This document shows positions 25,112 through 34,925 of a stretch of 64,000 nt of DNA, piece after piece; position 1 is the stretch's first letter; each line of letters begins with the position of its first letter. Location of the stretch: contig NZ_WHNW01000001.1 of the NCBI RefSeq assembly GCF_009362845.1, positions 81,888 to 145,887 of the forward strand. Direction: 5' to 3'. The translations under genes were made by a program, and so were the position numbers. Origin of the DNA: Ostreibacterium oceani. Its GTDB lineage: Bacteria; Pseudomonadota; Gammaproteobacteria; Cardiobacteriales; Ostreibacteriaceae. The notes under the pieces are model-generated. The model was not told the origin of the DNA. It ran no database searches and saw only the letters and a list, made by a program, of their open reading frames with translations.

Positions 25112-27705
25112 GGATTTGCCTTAACGACGATATTGACTAATTTTTTCGGCACGACAATAACCTTGACAATCGTTTGGTCGGCAATAAATTTTTGGACATT
25201 TTCATTCGTGATGGCGAGGTCTTCGATGGTTTCGCGGGCGGCATCAACGCTTGCATGGATTTTGCCACGCATTTTCCCGTTAACTTGCACAACGAATTCG
25301 ATTTCGCTTTGCACTAGGGCGCTGTCATCGACTTGGGGCCAAGGGGTGTCGAGTATGTCGCCGTTAAAACCGAGTGCAGGCCACAAGGCGTGAGCAATAT
25401 GCGGTGTAATAGGGGCGAGCAAACGCAGCAAAATATGATAAGCCTCGCAACGCAATGTATTAGATTCATTGTCTGTGCCGTCAAGGTCAGAAACCGCGTT
25501 GTAAATTTTCATACAGGCTGATACGACTGTATTGAATTGCTGCTTTTCAAAATCGGCGTTGGCTTGTTGCAAGGTTTGATGGATTAAGCGCCGCGCGTTT
25601 TGCAGTTTGGTATTGCCATACTGTGCTAAAGGGAAGGCTGACTGCGCGGATTGGATATGGGTTTGGTGCTTTTCGGCGTAATGCCACACTTTTTTTAAAA
25701 ACTTGTGCGCGCCTTCTACGCCTGAATCAGACCATTCTAGCGACTGCTCTGGCGGTGCGGCAAAGGCAATAAACAAACGCACGGTGTCAGCGCCGTATTG
25801 CTCAATGAGTTGTTGTGGGTCGGCACCATTGTTTTTGGATTTTGACATTTTTTCGGTCTTGCCGATGGTGACGGGAAGTCCATCCGTTTTACAGATGGCG
25901 GCGGTGGCTTTGCCTTTGCTATCGTGCTGAATGTCTAGATTGTCGGGGTTGAAATAGGTTTTGGAACCATCGCTGTTGTCGCGGTAGTAAGTCGGTGCAA
26001 CCACCATCCCTTGTGTCAATAGATTTTTAAACGGCTCATCGCTGCTGACTAAGCCCTCGTCACGTAGGAGTTTGTGGAAAAATCGTGCGTATAACAAGTG
26101 CAGAATTGCGTGCTCAATCCCACCAATATATTGATCGACAGGCAACCAATAATTGGCGCGTTCATCGAGCATGGCGTGGTGATTGTCTGGGCAAGTGTAG
26201 CGGGCATAATACCAAGATGATTCCATAAAAGTATCAAAGGTGTCGGTCTCGCGGGTAACGGCTTCGCCAGTGGCTGAGTTTGTCGTGTGTAAAAACTCAG
26301 GCATGTGCTTTAGTGGTGAACCACTGGCGCTGACCGTGACTGACTCAGGTAATCTAACGGGTAAGTCACTGTCAGGCACGGGCTCAGTGTCGCCCGCTTG
26401 GTTGAGATAAAATGGAATCGGTGCGCCCCAGTAGCGCTGGCGAGAAACGCCCCAATCGCGTAAACGATAGTTGGTTTTTTTGCTGGCAAGGCCTTTGCTG
26501 ATGAGTGTATCGGCAATGCGCGCAAACGCCGTGTCAAAATCGAGCCCACTGAATTCGCCTGAGTTAATGGTCGTGCCAACGTGGGTGTAGGCAGATTGCC
26601 AGTCAAAATCTGCTGGGGCTTGGATCACTGGATTAATGGGTAATTGGTATTTTTGTGCAAATTCAAAGTCGCGTTGGTCGTGCGCAGGTACCGCCATCAC
26701 GGCCCCTGTGCCATAAGACATTAAGACAAAGTTGGCGACCATAATGGGGATTTTTTCTTGTGTCAATGGGTGTGTTGCGTATAAACCCGTTGCCATGCCG
26801 AGTTTTTCCATGGTCTCCATATCGGCTTCGGCGGTTGAGGTTTGGGATATTTTGCGACAAAACTCAGCCAGCGTTGGGTCTTGTTCGCACTGGGCTTTGG
26901 CTAGCGGGTGATTGTATGCAATTGCCATATAAGTCACCCCATACAGGGTGTCGGGTCGGGTGGTGAATACCCGTAGTGTTTCGGTGCGGTCTGCGACGGC
27001 AAAATCGACTTCTAACCCAACCGATTGACCAATCCAATTGCGCTGCATGATTTTGACCTTTTCAGGCCACTCAAGGTCGGCATTATCCAAGCTGTGTAAT
27101 AATTCATCCGCATAATCAGTGATTTTAATAAACCATTGTGGGATTTCTTTTTTCTCAACGAGCGCGCCCGAACGCCAGCCACGGCCGTCGATGACTTGTT
27201 CGTTGGCGAGTACCGTTTGATCGACAGGATCCCAGTTTACCTCGGATAATTTTTTGTAAACCAGTCCTTTTTCATACAAGCGGGTAAAAAACCATTGCTC
27301 CCAATGATAATAACTGGGGTCGCAGGTGGCTATTTCGCGTGACCAATCATACCCAAAACCCAGTGTTTTGAGTTGTTGTTTCATATACGCGATATTGTCA
27401 TAAGTCCATTGGGCGGGCGGCATGTTGTTTTTTATTGCGGCGCCTTCGGCAGGCAAACCAAAGGCATCCCAACCCATAGGCTGGAGTACGTTTTTGCCTT
27501 GCATTCGTTGATAGCGACTAATAATGTCACCTAGTGTGTAGTTGCGTACGTGGCCAATGTGCAGCTTGCCACTGGGGTAGGGGAACATACACAGGCAGTA
27601 GAATTTTTCTTTGTTGGGGTCTTCGGTGACTTTGAAACGGTCATTGTCTGCCCAGTCTTGCTGTGCTTGTTTTTCGATAGTAGCAAAGTGGTAGTTTTTT
27701 TCCAT
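25108..27705 (-). CDS. leuS: Leucyl-tRNA synthetase
   Basis: This class I aminoacyl-tRNA synthetase charges tRNA-Leu. The 865-residue protein contains [14 protein letters not shown] (HIGH motif, about 42-55), a large CP1 editing domain with [14 protein letters not shown] and [15 protein letters not shown], and [10 protein letters not shown] (KMSKS, about 618-627). The length matches the E. coli enzyme (860). It is followed by lptE with a 4-base overlap. Confidence 0.97.
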   Translation of the reverse strand: MEKNYHFATIEKQAQQDWADNDRFKVTEDPNKEKFYCLCMFPYPSGKLHIGHVRNYTLGDIISRYQRMQGKNVLQPMGWDAFGLPAEGAAIKNNMPPAQWTYDNIAYMKQQLKTLGFGYDWSREIATCDPSYYHWEQWFFTRLYEKGLVYKKLSEVNWDPVDQTVLANEQVIDGRGWRSGALVEKKEIPQWFIKITDYADELLHSLDNADLEWPEKVKIMQRNWIGQSVGLEVDFAVADRTETLRVFTTRPDTLYGVTYMAIAYNHPLAKAQCEQDPTLAEFCRKISQTSTAEADMETMEKLGMATGLYATHPLTQEKIPIMVANFVLMSYGTGAVMAVPAHDQRDFEFAQKYQLPINPVIQAPADFDWQSAYTHVGTTINSGEFSGLDFDTAFARIADTLISKGLASKKTNYRLRDWGVSRQRYWGAPIPFYLNQAGDTEPVPDSDLPVRLPESVTVSASGSPLKHMPEFLHTTNSATGEAVTRETDTFDTFMESSWYYARYTCPDNHHAMLDERANYWLPVDQYIGGIEHAILHLLYARFFHKLLRDEGLVSSDEPFKNLLTQGMVVAPTYYRDNSDGSKTYFNPDNLDIQHDSKGKATAAICKTDGLPVTIGKTEKMSKSKNNGADPQQLIEQYGADTVRLFIAFAAPPEQSLEWSDSGVEGAHKFLKKVWHYAEKHQTHIQSAQSAFPLAQYGNTKLQNARRLIHQTLQQANADFEKQQFNTVVSACMKIYNAVSDLDGTDNESNTLRCEAYHILLRLLAPITPHIAHALWPALGFNGDILDTPWPQVDDSALVQSEIEFVVQVNGKMRGKIHASVDAARETIEDLAITNENVQKFIADQTIVKVIVVPKKLVNIVVKANP

Positions 27706-27809
27706 AGGGATTATAGGATTATCAATAGGTTATGGTTAGGTAATGAATGGTTTTCTGTGCAAGGTCTATGCTCTGCTCTGGTTATGCATCGGGCTGATTG
27801 CGCATCGGG

Positions 27810-29423
27810 CTAGTTACGCATCGCTCTAGTTACGCAGTGCATGATACCAATTATCATCAGGCTATACAATACTAACCCTAGGCGATCACCAAACCGACTG
27901 TATGGCGTAACGGCGTGGCTGGGTGTAAACTCACCAACGACCATGCCGCTGTCAAAGGCAGGTGTAGTCTGGGTGATTTGCCCATCGGCATCAATGATGG
28001 CGCTGATGCCATTGTTGGTGGCGCGAAGCATGGGTTTTTGATTTTCGATAGCACGCATACGCGCGATATTGAGGTGTTGTGGTTGTGCTTTTGAACGGCC
28101 AAACCAGCCGTCATTGGACAAGTTGACGAGGGCTTGTGCTTGGCGAGCGTTTTGACGGATTTTATCGCCAAAGACAGCCTCAAAGCAAATGCTAGGCGCC
28201 AGCTCAATCCCCGCGACAGTAAACGCTGGCTGTACCGTTTCGCCCCGCGAAAAATCAGACATGGGGATGGTGACATAGTCTCTGAAAAAGTCAAAAAAAC
28301 CGCGCATGGGCAGATATTCACCAAAGGCCAATAAATGGGATTTGTAATAAAATTGATTGGTGTCAGCGATTGACTGTGCTGGTGCTTGAGTCGGTGCGAG
28401 TGTCTGAGTTGGTGCGGGTATTTGTTTGGCAGTTTGTGCAAAAATAGCATTATAAATGGTGATAAATTCATCGGTGGTATGCGGAACACCGCTAATAAAG
28501 TCAAATTGATAATCGGTTTGCATTAATTGGATGCGTTCACGCACATAGGGCACTTGTTCGTAGAAATACGGAATGGCCGTCTCGGGCCAAACGACTAAAT
28601 CAATGGCATCCGCGTGTTTTTCTAGTGCCGCTTGGGTCAGTCTGTCGTATTGGATAAGGCTTTGATCCATTGTTTCGGGGTCAAATTTCGTGATAACATC
28701 CATATTGCCTTGAATCAAAGCGGCAGTGATTGGCGTTGGTGCTGGCTGGCCGATGACTGAACTAGCTGGTGGACGACTGACTAAGGCGATAGCAACCAGA
28801 ACTGTCATCAGGTAAATGCCGATGGCAATGGTTTTGAGATTGTTTCTGATTTGTAGTTGGCATAGGGTGACAGTCATTAAAAGTAAAAAACTCACAAAAA
28901 ATACGCCACCTACGCGCGATAAGTAAGCCAGCGGTGTTTCAATGGTAGTATAGCCTAGCGATAACCACGGAAATCCAATAAAAAAAACACTGCGAACCCA
29001 TTCTAATCCAGCAAAAACAGGGGCAATTAAGCACAGTCGATGATTGATTGATTTGGCGAGTTTGACGACCAAAAAACTGCCCAGCGCATAGTAGAGTGAT
29101 AAATACAAAATAACGCAAGCATTGGCAAATACTGCAAAATATAGCGGCGCACCGCCAAAAGCATCCATACTAATATAAATCCAATTTAGCCCATATCCGA
29201 ATAGCCCTAAGCCAAAACAATAACCAAAAACAAGCGCAGATTTTGGCGATAAACGAACCAATAACCCACTAAAAATAGCCAGCACACTGAGCGCCGTGAT
29301 TGTTGGCAGCCACGTTAAGGCGATGTCATGCCTTGCATCAAAAGTCAGCGCCAAAATAAACCCCAACAATACGGCGATAACGTAGCGCCATTTGCTGTGG
29401 GTTAGCCGTGTGATGCCTTGCAT
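27810..29423 (-). CDS. lnt: Apolipoprotein N-acyltransferase
   Basis: Lnt adds the third acyl chain to lipoproteins in the inner membrane. The 537-residue protein has an N-terminal multi-helix membrane domain and a nitrilase-like periplasmic domain with the triad visible: Glu in WPETAIPYF (about residue 280), Lys in YYKSHLLAFGEYLP and Cys in APSICFEAVFGD. A Thr/Pro/Ala-rich repeat (TQTLAPTQAPAQ) is inserted before the lysine region. Like the conserved corC-lnt pair elsewhere, it follows corC, though separated by a 183-base repeat-rich gap. Confidence 0.95.
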   Translation of the reverse strand: MQGITRLTHSKWRYVIAVLLGFILALTFDARHDIALTWLPTITALSVLAIFSGLLVRLSPKSALVFGYCFGLGLFGYGLNWIYISMDAFGGAPLYFAVFANACVILYLSLYYALGSFLVVKLAKSINHRLCLIAPVFAGLEWVRSVFFIGFPWLSLGYTTIETPLAYLSRVGGVFFVSFLLLMTVTLCQLQIRNNLKTIAIGIYLMTVLVAIALVSRPPASSVIGQPAPTPITAALIQGNMDVITKFDPETMDQSLIQYDRLTQAALEKHADAIDLVVWPETAIPYFYEQVPYVRERIQLMQTDYQFDFISGVPHTTDEFITIYNAIFAQTAKQIPAPTQTLAPTQAPAQSIADTNQFYYKSHLLAFGEYLPMRGFFDFFRDYVTIPMSDFSRGETVQPAFTVAGIELAPSICFEAVFGDKIRQNARQAQALVNLSNDGWFGRSKAQPQHLNIARMRAIENQKPMLRATNNGISAIIDADGQITQTTPAFDSGMVVGEFTPSHAVTPYSRFGDRLGLVLYSLMIIGIMHCVTRAMRN

Positions 29424-29606
29424 AGCGTTTTGGGGTAAAGTTTGTTGGTGTAAGGCTTGTTGGTGTAAAGTACCAAGGACATGTTGCCCCGTGTCGTTGC
29501 CGTTTTTTCCATCGTTTTTGCGATGACCTTTGCCATGGTTTTTGCCGCCATTTTTGCAACGGTTTTTGCGATGGTTTTTGCGAAACCCAATCGGCAGAAA
29601 ACAGGA
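29424..29606. repeat. Repeat-rich gap between corC and lnt
   Basis: The gap is built from two kinds of imperfect tandem unit: GTTGGTGTAA(A/G)G at about 29439-29470 and GGTTTTTGCGAT-like 12-mers at about 29514-29586. A minus-strand frame through it reads a Lys/Ala/Thr repeat, which is probably an accident of the duplication. Confidence 0.75.
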
Positions 29607-30503
29607 TTATTTGGCATCAGTGTCTGGGTCGTTCAGTGGCGGGTTGTTCAGTAGTGGATTGTCAGGCGGTGGGTTATCTAGCGGCGGCTTGACAACCAGC
29701 GCTAAAATACGCCGTTCATCGGCCTCTTTGACGATAAAGTCAAAACCAGCGAGGCAGATTCGTTCGCCTTGGTTCGGCACATAGCCAAATTGGCTAAGGA
29801 TTTGTCCGCCAATGGTATCCGTCTGGTCGGCATCGAATTGGCTGGCGAAAAAATCATTGAAATCATCAACCTCGGTGAGTGCGTTGACCCAATAGCTGGT
29901 GTTATCCAGTTTTTTAATTTGCTCACCCACACTCAAATCATACTCATCATCAATGTCACCGACAATTTCTTCGAGGACATCTTCGATAGTGACTAAGCCT
30001 GAAACATCACCGTATTCATTGGTTACGATGACCATATGCACCCGCTGAAAACGAAATTCACGTAGCAAAATGTCTAGCGGCTTGGACTCTGGGATGAGCT
30101 TGACTGGGCGCATAATTTGCTGGATGTCAAATGAAATGCCCTGCTGGTACACGTAATTGAGTAGGTCTTTGGCAAGTAAAATGCCGATGATTTCGTCATT
30201 GTGCTCAATAGGAAAGCGTGAGTGTCCACTGACCATCACTGCATCGATGATTTGGTCAAAGGTTAGCTCAGGGGAGACGGTGACCATCTGAGATTTTGGA
30301 ATCATCACATCGCGTACCCGTTGCTCTGAAACGGATAATACACCTGCCATCATGGCGGCTTCTTCGTGGTCGATGATATTGTTGTCTTGTGCTTCTTGGA
30401 GGTATTCTCGCAAGTCCGCTTTGCTGTTTTGTTTCGTCAGCCATTGGCTGAGTTTTTGTAAAAAGTTACGTTGCGTCCTCGACGGAGGCTGGTCATCATT
30501 CAT
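29607..30503 (-). CDS. corC: CorC/YbeX-type CBS-domain protein
   Basis: This is a soluble CBS-pair protein linked to magnesium/cobalt homeostasis and cooperating with Lnt-region genes. The 298-residue protein has an N-terminal helical segment, two CBS domains (about 65-185, including RDVMIPKSQMVTV and EYGDVSGLVTIEDVLEEIVGDI) and a CorC_HlyC transporter-associated domain (about 200-275). The last 26 residues are a Pro/Asn/Asp-rich repeat (DNPP, NNPP, NDP units) encoded by tandemly duplicated DNA, not typical of the family. It lies just upstream of lnt in the usual order. Confidence 0.92.
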   Translation of the reverse strand: MNDDQPPSRTQRNFLQKLSQWLTKQNSKADLREYLQEAQDNNIIDHEEAAMMAGVLSVSEQRVRDVMIPKSQMVTVSPELTFDQIIDAVMVSGHSRFPIEHNDEIIGILLAKDLLNYVYQQGISFDIQQIMRPVKLIPESKPLDILLREFRFQRVHMVIVTNEYGDVSGLVTIEDVLEEIVGDIDDEYDLSVGEQIKKLDNTSYWVNALTEVDDFNDFFASQFDADQTDTIGGQILSQFGYVPNQGERICLAGFDFIVKEADERRILALVVKPPLDNPPPDNPLLNNPPLNDPDTDAK

Positions 30504-30603
30504 TATTGGGTTGCTCAGTTGTTAAACACAGCGATATATTTTAAACGGTTTTTCGCTATTTGCCTATAACATCTCGCACTATTTGCGCAAAAAATATCCA
30601 TGC

Positions 30604-32394
30604 TTAGTCGCTTGGCGATTTTTGTGTGGCGTTTTCTTGGTCTCTTAGCATGGTGAGCATGTCAAAATAATAATCAAATAATGCCTGCTGATGCAAGACA
30701 CCAAGGAGTACGGGGTTGTTCTCGCCGTCTACGATAGGGAGAAAAGGGGCATTGGTTTTTTTCATGGCTTGCAGGGCTTGCCAGACAGAAGTCGTTGGGT
30801 ACAGATGGTTATCCGCAGGGTTGGTGGCTGCGACGAGATCTGTATCGTCTGGATGGTCTAGCTGGAATAATTTTAAATCCAAAAAATGCAATTCGCCAAG
30901 CAGATTATTATCCTCATCAATTACAAAAGCCGTCTCTGCGTTGTTATCCGCCATTTGCGTTTCTGCTTGTTTGAGTGAGGTGGCTTGGTCAATGCTGAGT
31001 TGGTCGTGCGAAATCAATGAATAAATGCTGTGGGTTTCTGCATAGCGTTGGTCGCGTCCAGCGTCGACGTCAAATCCTCGTGATTTTAACAGGACATCAA
31101 AATAAGAACTAGTCCCCATAAAACGAAACGATACGATATTGGCGATAACGACCGCTATCATCACGACGCTAATGATGTGGAAATTGCCTGTTAATTCGAT
31201 GGTAATGACGATCATGGTAATGGGGGCACCCAGCACTGAGCTAAGCATCGCTGCCATGGTCGTTAGAATGAGTATTTGTGGGTCTTGAATTTGATAAGGC
31301 GAATAAGTGTTAACTAGTGTAACCAACAGCCCACCAAGGGCAAGCCCGATAAAAATCGCACCGCCAAATATACCGCCAGGCACACCAAAACCAATAGCGG
31401 CAACGGTTGCGATAAATTTGAGCACAAACAGCACCAATAAAATGCTGACTAAAGTTAGTTCGGCTTGGATGATTTGTTGTTGCGCACTGGTGTTTACCCC
31501 GGCAATTTGTGGGTAAAACGCAATAATTAGCGCCGTAATGCTCGCGGCAATCAAGAGCTGCCGGACATGGGAAATCTGTCGTTGGTGACAAAATCGCTGT
31601 ACGTGCAGAATCGAGCGAATCAGAAAAATGCCAACCAGTGCGGCCACTGCCCCCGCGATGGCGGCGAATAAGTAATGGCTGGGGATAGGGGTAAATGCCG
31701 CTCCCATATCAAAAACAATAGTCCGTTCAAAAAAATAGTGACTAATGGTATAAGCCGTTACGGCGGCAATCGTAATGGGTGCAAAAGCACGTACGGAAAA
31801 AAAACGAAAAAGGACTTCGTGTACAAATAAAACCGCTGCTAACGGCGCATGAAATAGTGCCGCAATTGCCGCCGCTGCCCCTGCACCCAAGCTAATATGC
31901 ACAAATTGTGGGTGTATCCATTTGACTTTATGCGCCCAATAACCAATCCCTGCGCCTAATTGCACGCTAGGGACATAGTGCCCAACGGAAAACCCCAGCC
32001 CGATAGAGAAAATTGACGCGACTGCACCCAAGACACAGGCCGAGGCATTGATTTTCCCTTGATTGGTGTGAATGCCCGTAATTAAATCGGCTGGATTGTG
32101 TTGGCGTTTTTCAGGGATTCGGTTAATCAGTAAATAAATAAACGGAACCGCTAAAAAAGGACCAGTGGCATAAATCAACGATTGATTGATACTAATCCAC
32201 TGGGGTAGTTGCTGAGATAACTGCTGAGATAGGTGCTCAGTCAACGCCTGCCAATACACGGATAAGTGAATAAAGGCAAATTCGTAGCCTGCCGTGATAA
32301 TGGCAATCACGGCCCCTAGCAATACCGAAAAAACAATAATGCCTAGGCTGTTTTGCAGCGTAGAAAATGACGGTAAGCGGTTAGTGGTTGACAT
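30604..32394 (-). CDS. CLC-family chloride channel/transporter with C-terminal CBS pair
   Basis: This is a CLC protein of 596 residues: a membrane domain (about residues 15-430) and two CBS domains (about 455-580). Family markers include GFGVPGGIFGGAIFIGLALGG and LSSVLGAPITMIVITIELTGN. In the segment normally GREGP, which carries the gating glutamate, this protein reads GHYVP (GFSVGHYVPSVQLG), so the arginine and external glutamate are replaced by His and Tyr. A channel-like or altered exchange mechanism is therefore possible. It stands alone between corC and a DMT transporter. Confidence 0.9.
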   Translation of the reverse strand: MSTTNRLPSFSTLQNSLGIIVFSVLLGAVIAIITAGYEFAFIHLSVYWQALTEHLSQQLSQQLPQWISINQSLIYATGPFLAVPFIYLLINRIPEKRQHNPADLITGIHTNQGKINASACVLGAVASIFSIGLGFSVGHYVPSVQLGAGIGYWAHKVKWIHPQFVHISLGAGAAAAIAALFHAPLAAVLFVHEVLFRFFSVRAFAPITIAAVTAYTISHYFFERTIVFDMGAAFTPIPSHYLFAAIAGAVAALVGIFLIRSILHVQRFCHQRQISHVRQLLIAASITALIIAFYPQIAGVNTSAQQQIIQAELTLVSILLVLFVLKFIATVAAIGFGVPGGIFGGAIFIGLALGGLLVTLVNTYSPYQIQDPQILILTTMAAMLSSVLGAPITMIVITIELTGNFHIISVVMIAVVIANIVSFRFMGTSSYFDVLLKSRGFDVDAGRDQRYAETHSIYSLISHDQLSIDQATSLKQAETQMADNNAETAFVIDEDNNLLGELHFLDLKLFQLDHPDDTDLVAATNPADNHLYPTTSVWQALQAMKKTNAPFLPIVDGENNPVLLGVLHQQALFDYYFDMLTMLRDQENATQKSPSD

Positions 32395-32425
32395 TGGGTT
32401 ATTGTATGCTAGATAGGCATTAAGT

Positions 32426-32477
32426 CAAACCACTCAAGCAAACCACTCAAGCAAACCACTCAAGCAAACCACTCAAG
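32426..32477. repeat. 13-bp tandem repeat, four copies
   Basis: CAAACCACTCAAG is repeated four times head to tail in the short gap between the divergent CLC and EamA genes, 32 bases before the CLC start. Confidence 0.9.
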
Positions 32478-32625
32478 CATAGCCTGGTATGTGTTTTCTA
32501 TCTGCGATGTCGATACTTGATTATAACGCGTGGATAGTATTGGCGTTTGTCAATTAGGCTGTTACAATTGATTTTGGTCTAAGTTTTTATTATTTCCTTG
32601 TTGCACAGCCTGTGAGTGTGAGTGT

Positions 32626-33489
32626 ATGCCGATAAATCAGCCTTTGTTATTGTTAGCGATTGGTGCCGTCTTGTTTGGGTCGGGGGGGCTGTTGGTTGCT
32701 TTTATTGATCTCAGCTCATCGGCGATTGCGTTTTATCGTATGGCGGTTGCTGCATTGGTCTTTGCGTTACTCATGCGAATGCGAAACGAATCCTTTGCCA
32801 TTAATGGGTTTGCGTTGCTGTTTGCGGGGCTTTCGGGCGTTTTTTTGGCGATTGACCTGATTTTGTGGCATGAGAGTATTAAAACCATCGGCCCAGGCAT
32901 CGCAACGACCTTAAATAGCCTGCAAGTCTTTTTTATGGCGGCTTTTGGTTTGTTGCTCTATCAAGAAAAGCCCTCGATGCGGTTGTTAGTCGCATTGGTG
33001 TTGTGCTTTTTGGGGGTGGTGTTGCTGTGTGGTATCGAAATCCAACAAACGGATCAAGGCTTTTATGGCGTAATGGTCGGTGTGTTATCGGCGGTGGCGT
33101 TTGCTGTCTCTATGTTATTTCTTAAAACCGTTGCCTTGCATCAAAAGCGTAGCTTGTACAATACGGTTTTTTATGCGTCGATGATGGGCGCGAGCTTTAT
33201 CGCTGTTTATGGCGCGCTGAGTTTTGATGATTTTCGCATACCTAATGTCAGTACCTTGTTACTGGTTGTCTGTTATGGCGCGATTATTCATGTGATGGGG
33301 TGGTTTTTGATGGCAAAATCTATTCCGCAGCTACCGTTGGCTTTGGTTGGGATGGTGATGTGCTTGGAACCTGTGGTTGCTTTTGTTGCCGATGTGGCGT
33401 TGTTGCAAAAACATATCGCCGCGATTCAGTACGTAGGTGCTGTGTTGGTTATTTTATCCATTGTGATGCATTCGCTTAAAAAACGATAA
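32626..33489 (+). CDS. EamA/DMT-family transporter
   Basis: This drug/metabolite-transporter superfamily permease of 287 residues has ten hydrophobic segments arranged as two five-helix EamA repeats. Typical features are the early SSSAIAFYRMAVAALVF, LWHESIKTIGPGIATTLNSL at the end of the first repeat, and the conserved ALVGMVMCLEPVVAFVAD in the second. DMT exporters handle amino acids, nucleotides or drugs, and the substrate is not predictable here. It is divergent from the CLC gene and 108 bases ahead of the cyclo-ligase. Confidence 0.88.
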   Translation: MPINQPLLLLAIGAVLFGSGGLLVAFIDLSSSAIAFYRMAVAALVFALLMRMRNESFAINGFALLFAGLSGVFLAIDLILWHESIKTIGPGIATTLNSLQVFFMAAFGLLLYQEKPSMRLLVALVLCFLGVVLLCGIEIQQTDQGFYGVMVGVLSAVAFAVSMLFLKTVALHQKRSLYNTVFYASMMGASFIAVYGALSFDDFRIPNVSTLLLVVCYGAIIHVMGWFLMAKSIPQLPLALVGMVMCLEPVVAFVADVALLQKHIAAIQYVGAVLVILSIVMHSLKKR

Positions 33490-33597
33490 CCGTAAAACAA
33501 TGATTACTTATGCGATAAGCCAAAATGCGATAAGCCAAAATAAATGACCAGCATCACTAAAAACAAATGATAAACGAATAAACAATGGGCTAACACA

Positions 33598-34191
33598 ATG
33601 GAAATACAGACACAAAAAACCATACGCACCAATAAACGCCAAGCGAGAAACAATCTACCACCCGCCGAAAAAATCGCCGCGGCCGATAAGATTTGCGCGC
33701 AACTCATCAAGCTGCCTGCTTTTGTAGCAGCGCAACAGGTTGCGTGCTATCTGTCGATGCCAGAAGAGGTAACGGTAATGCCCGTAATAGACGCGTGTTG
33801 GGCGCTGGGTAAAAGCGTCTATTTGCCAGTGACGATGGCTTGGAAAACGCCGTTACAGTTTGTTAAATACGTGCCTGATATGCCACTGACAAAAGATGCC
33901 ATCGGCATGGATATACCTGATGCCAATCCTGCGGATTATGTGTTAGCAGACGACATCGATTTGATTGTCACGCCATTGGTAGCCTTTGACCAGTCTTGCA
34001 ATCGGATTGGCATGGGGGGTGGCTTTTATGACCGCACGTTTGCGTTTAAAAAGCGTGCGCCAATGGTCGCCCCTGTATTGGTTGGCGTGGCCTTTGACAT
34101 ACAGCGAACAACCCAGCCCATCGAGGTCAACGAATGGGATGTTAGCCCCGATTATATTATTAGTGAAAAAGCCGTTTATACGAGCGCTTAA
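33598..34191 (+). CDS. ygfA: 5-formyltetrahydrofolate cyclo-ligase
   Basis: This enzyme recycles 5-formyl-THF to 5,10-methenyl-THF using ATP. The 197-residue protein starts with a basic segment (TNKRQARNNLPPAEK) and carries CYLSMPEEVTVMPVI, a VTPLVAFDQSCNRIGMGGGFYDR block (about 122-144; the glycine-rich ATP/phosphate loop GMGGGFYDR is diagnostic) and a C-terminal VGVAFDIQ segment. The length is normal (180-200). In many gammaproteobacteria 6S RNA precedes it; I see no convincing 6S RNA in the 108-base gap here. Confidence 0.92.
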   Translation: MEIQTQKTIRTNKRQARNNLPPAEKIAAADKICAQLIKLPAFVAAQQVACYLSMPEEVTVMPVIDACWALGKSVYLPVTMAWKTPLQFVKYVPDMPLTKDAIGMDIPDANPADYVLADDIDLIVTPLVAFDQSCNRIGMGGGFYDRTFAFKKRAPMVAPVLVGVAFDIQRTTQPIEVNEWDVSPDYIISEKAVYTSA

Positions 34192-34290
34192 GTGGATGTT
34201 GCCTGAATGCGAGTTTGATGCGAGGTGACTCATCGAGCGAGAAGCTGAAAACAGCGCGTGGATTGCTTAGCACTTAGCGGTGTAAAATTA

Positions 34291-34299
34291 TGTTATAAT
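34291..34299 (+). promoter_or_regulatory. Extended -10 promoter for nqrM
   Basis: TGTTATAAT (34291-34299) matches the TGn-TATAAT extended -10, 32 bases ahead of the nqrM start. No good -35 is present, which extended -10 promoters can tolerate. Confidence 0.5.
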
Positions 34300-34330
34300 G
34301 TAGAAGATTAATAAGTAATGGCGCATAAAT

Positions 34331-34615
34331 ATGATTGAGTTTTTAATAGTAGTTTTAGTGATGTTGTTGATGATGGCTATGATGGGTGTCGGTGTGATGT
34401 TTAAACGCAAACCCATTAGTGGTAGCTGTGGCGGCTTAGGTAACGCGGGGATTGAGAAAGCCTGTGATTGTGACAAACCCTGCGATGAAAAATTAGCAGC
34501 GATGTCAGAGGCAAATGCATTACCTAATCAAGCGGCATCTAGTCAAGCGGCATCAAATCAAACAAATACACGACAAAAGATTATTGCTGCTCGCCCAATT
34601 GACCCGATAAACTAG
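34331..34615 (+). CDS. nqrM: Na+-NQR maturation factor NqrM
   Basis: NqrM is a small membrane protein needed to assemble the Fe site of the sodium-pumping NADH:quinone oxidoreductase. The 94-residue protein has one N-terminal membrane helix (about 4-24) followed by the diagnostic cysteine block KPISGSCGGLGNAG and CDCDKPCD (about residues 32-57). The C terminus is a low-complexity AASSQAASNQ repeat. NqrM usually lies next to nqrF or apbE; here it is isolated, which implies an nqr operon elsewhere in the genome. Confidence 0.88.
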   Translation: MIEFLIVVLVMLLMMAMMGVGVMFKRKPISGSCGGLGNAGIEKACDCDKPCDEKLAAMSEANALPNQAASSQAASNQTNTRQKIIAARPIDPIN

Positions 34616-34925
34616 GCGATAAGCTAGGATTCGGTTATTGGATACGTTATACTAGCCGCAGTAATAAAAATAATACGTAAATAAAATAAAAAGCGAGCGC
34701 GAGTAATCACTAATATTTCCGCTAATGATCTGCTGAGTTATTTGTTTAATCATCTGGTTAATCTTCTGGTTGATTATCTGGTTAAGCATAGCGGAGCAGA
34801 GATACAGGGAGCAGGAATTACATTGTGCCGATACCAAACCAAAGCGCCTGCGCGATTGGTTTTTCTAGTCATCATTTGTAAGCTTTGTTAGAATACGAAA
34901 CACTTTTTCTGTCGAGTCGGTACAA
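34616..34925. other. Gene-free stretch before bamA
   Basis: No gene is seen in 310 bases. Imperfect repeats (TCATCTGGTTAA, TCTTCTGGTTGA, TTATCTGGTTAA) lie at about 34749-34786. TAGAAT at 34889-34894 could be the -10 of bamA, without a clear -35. Confidence 0.55.

Noticed and set aside
29402..29617. Minus-strand 71-codon frame reading KT-x-AK repeats between corC and lnt, suggestive of a basic amphipathic peptide.
   Set aside because: Its ATG lies in the corC stop region with no ribosome site, it runs into lnt, and the repeats come from a 12-bp duplicated DNA unit.
33490..33597. 6S RNA expected next to ygfA.
   Set aside because: The gap is only 108 bases and shows a GCGATAAGCCAAAAT duplication, with no 6S-like stem structure.
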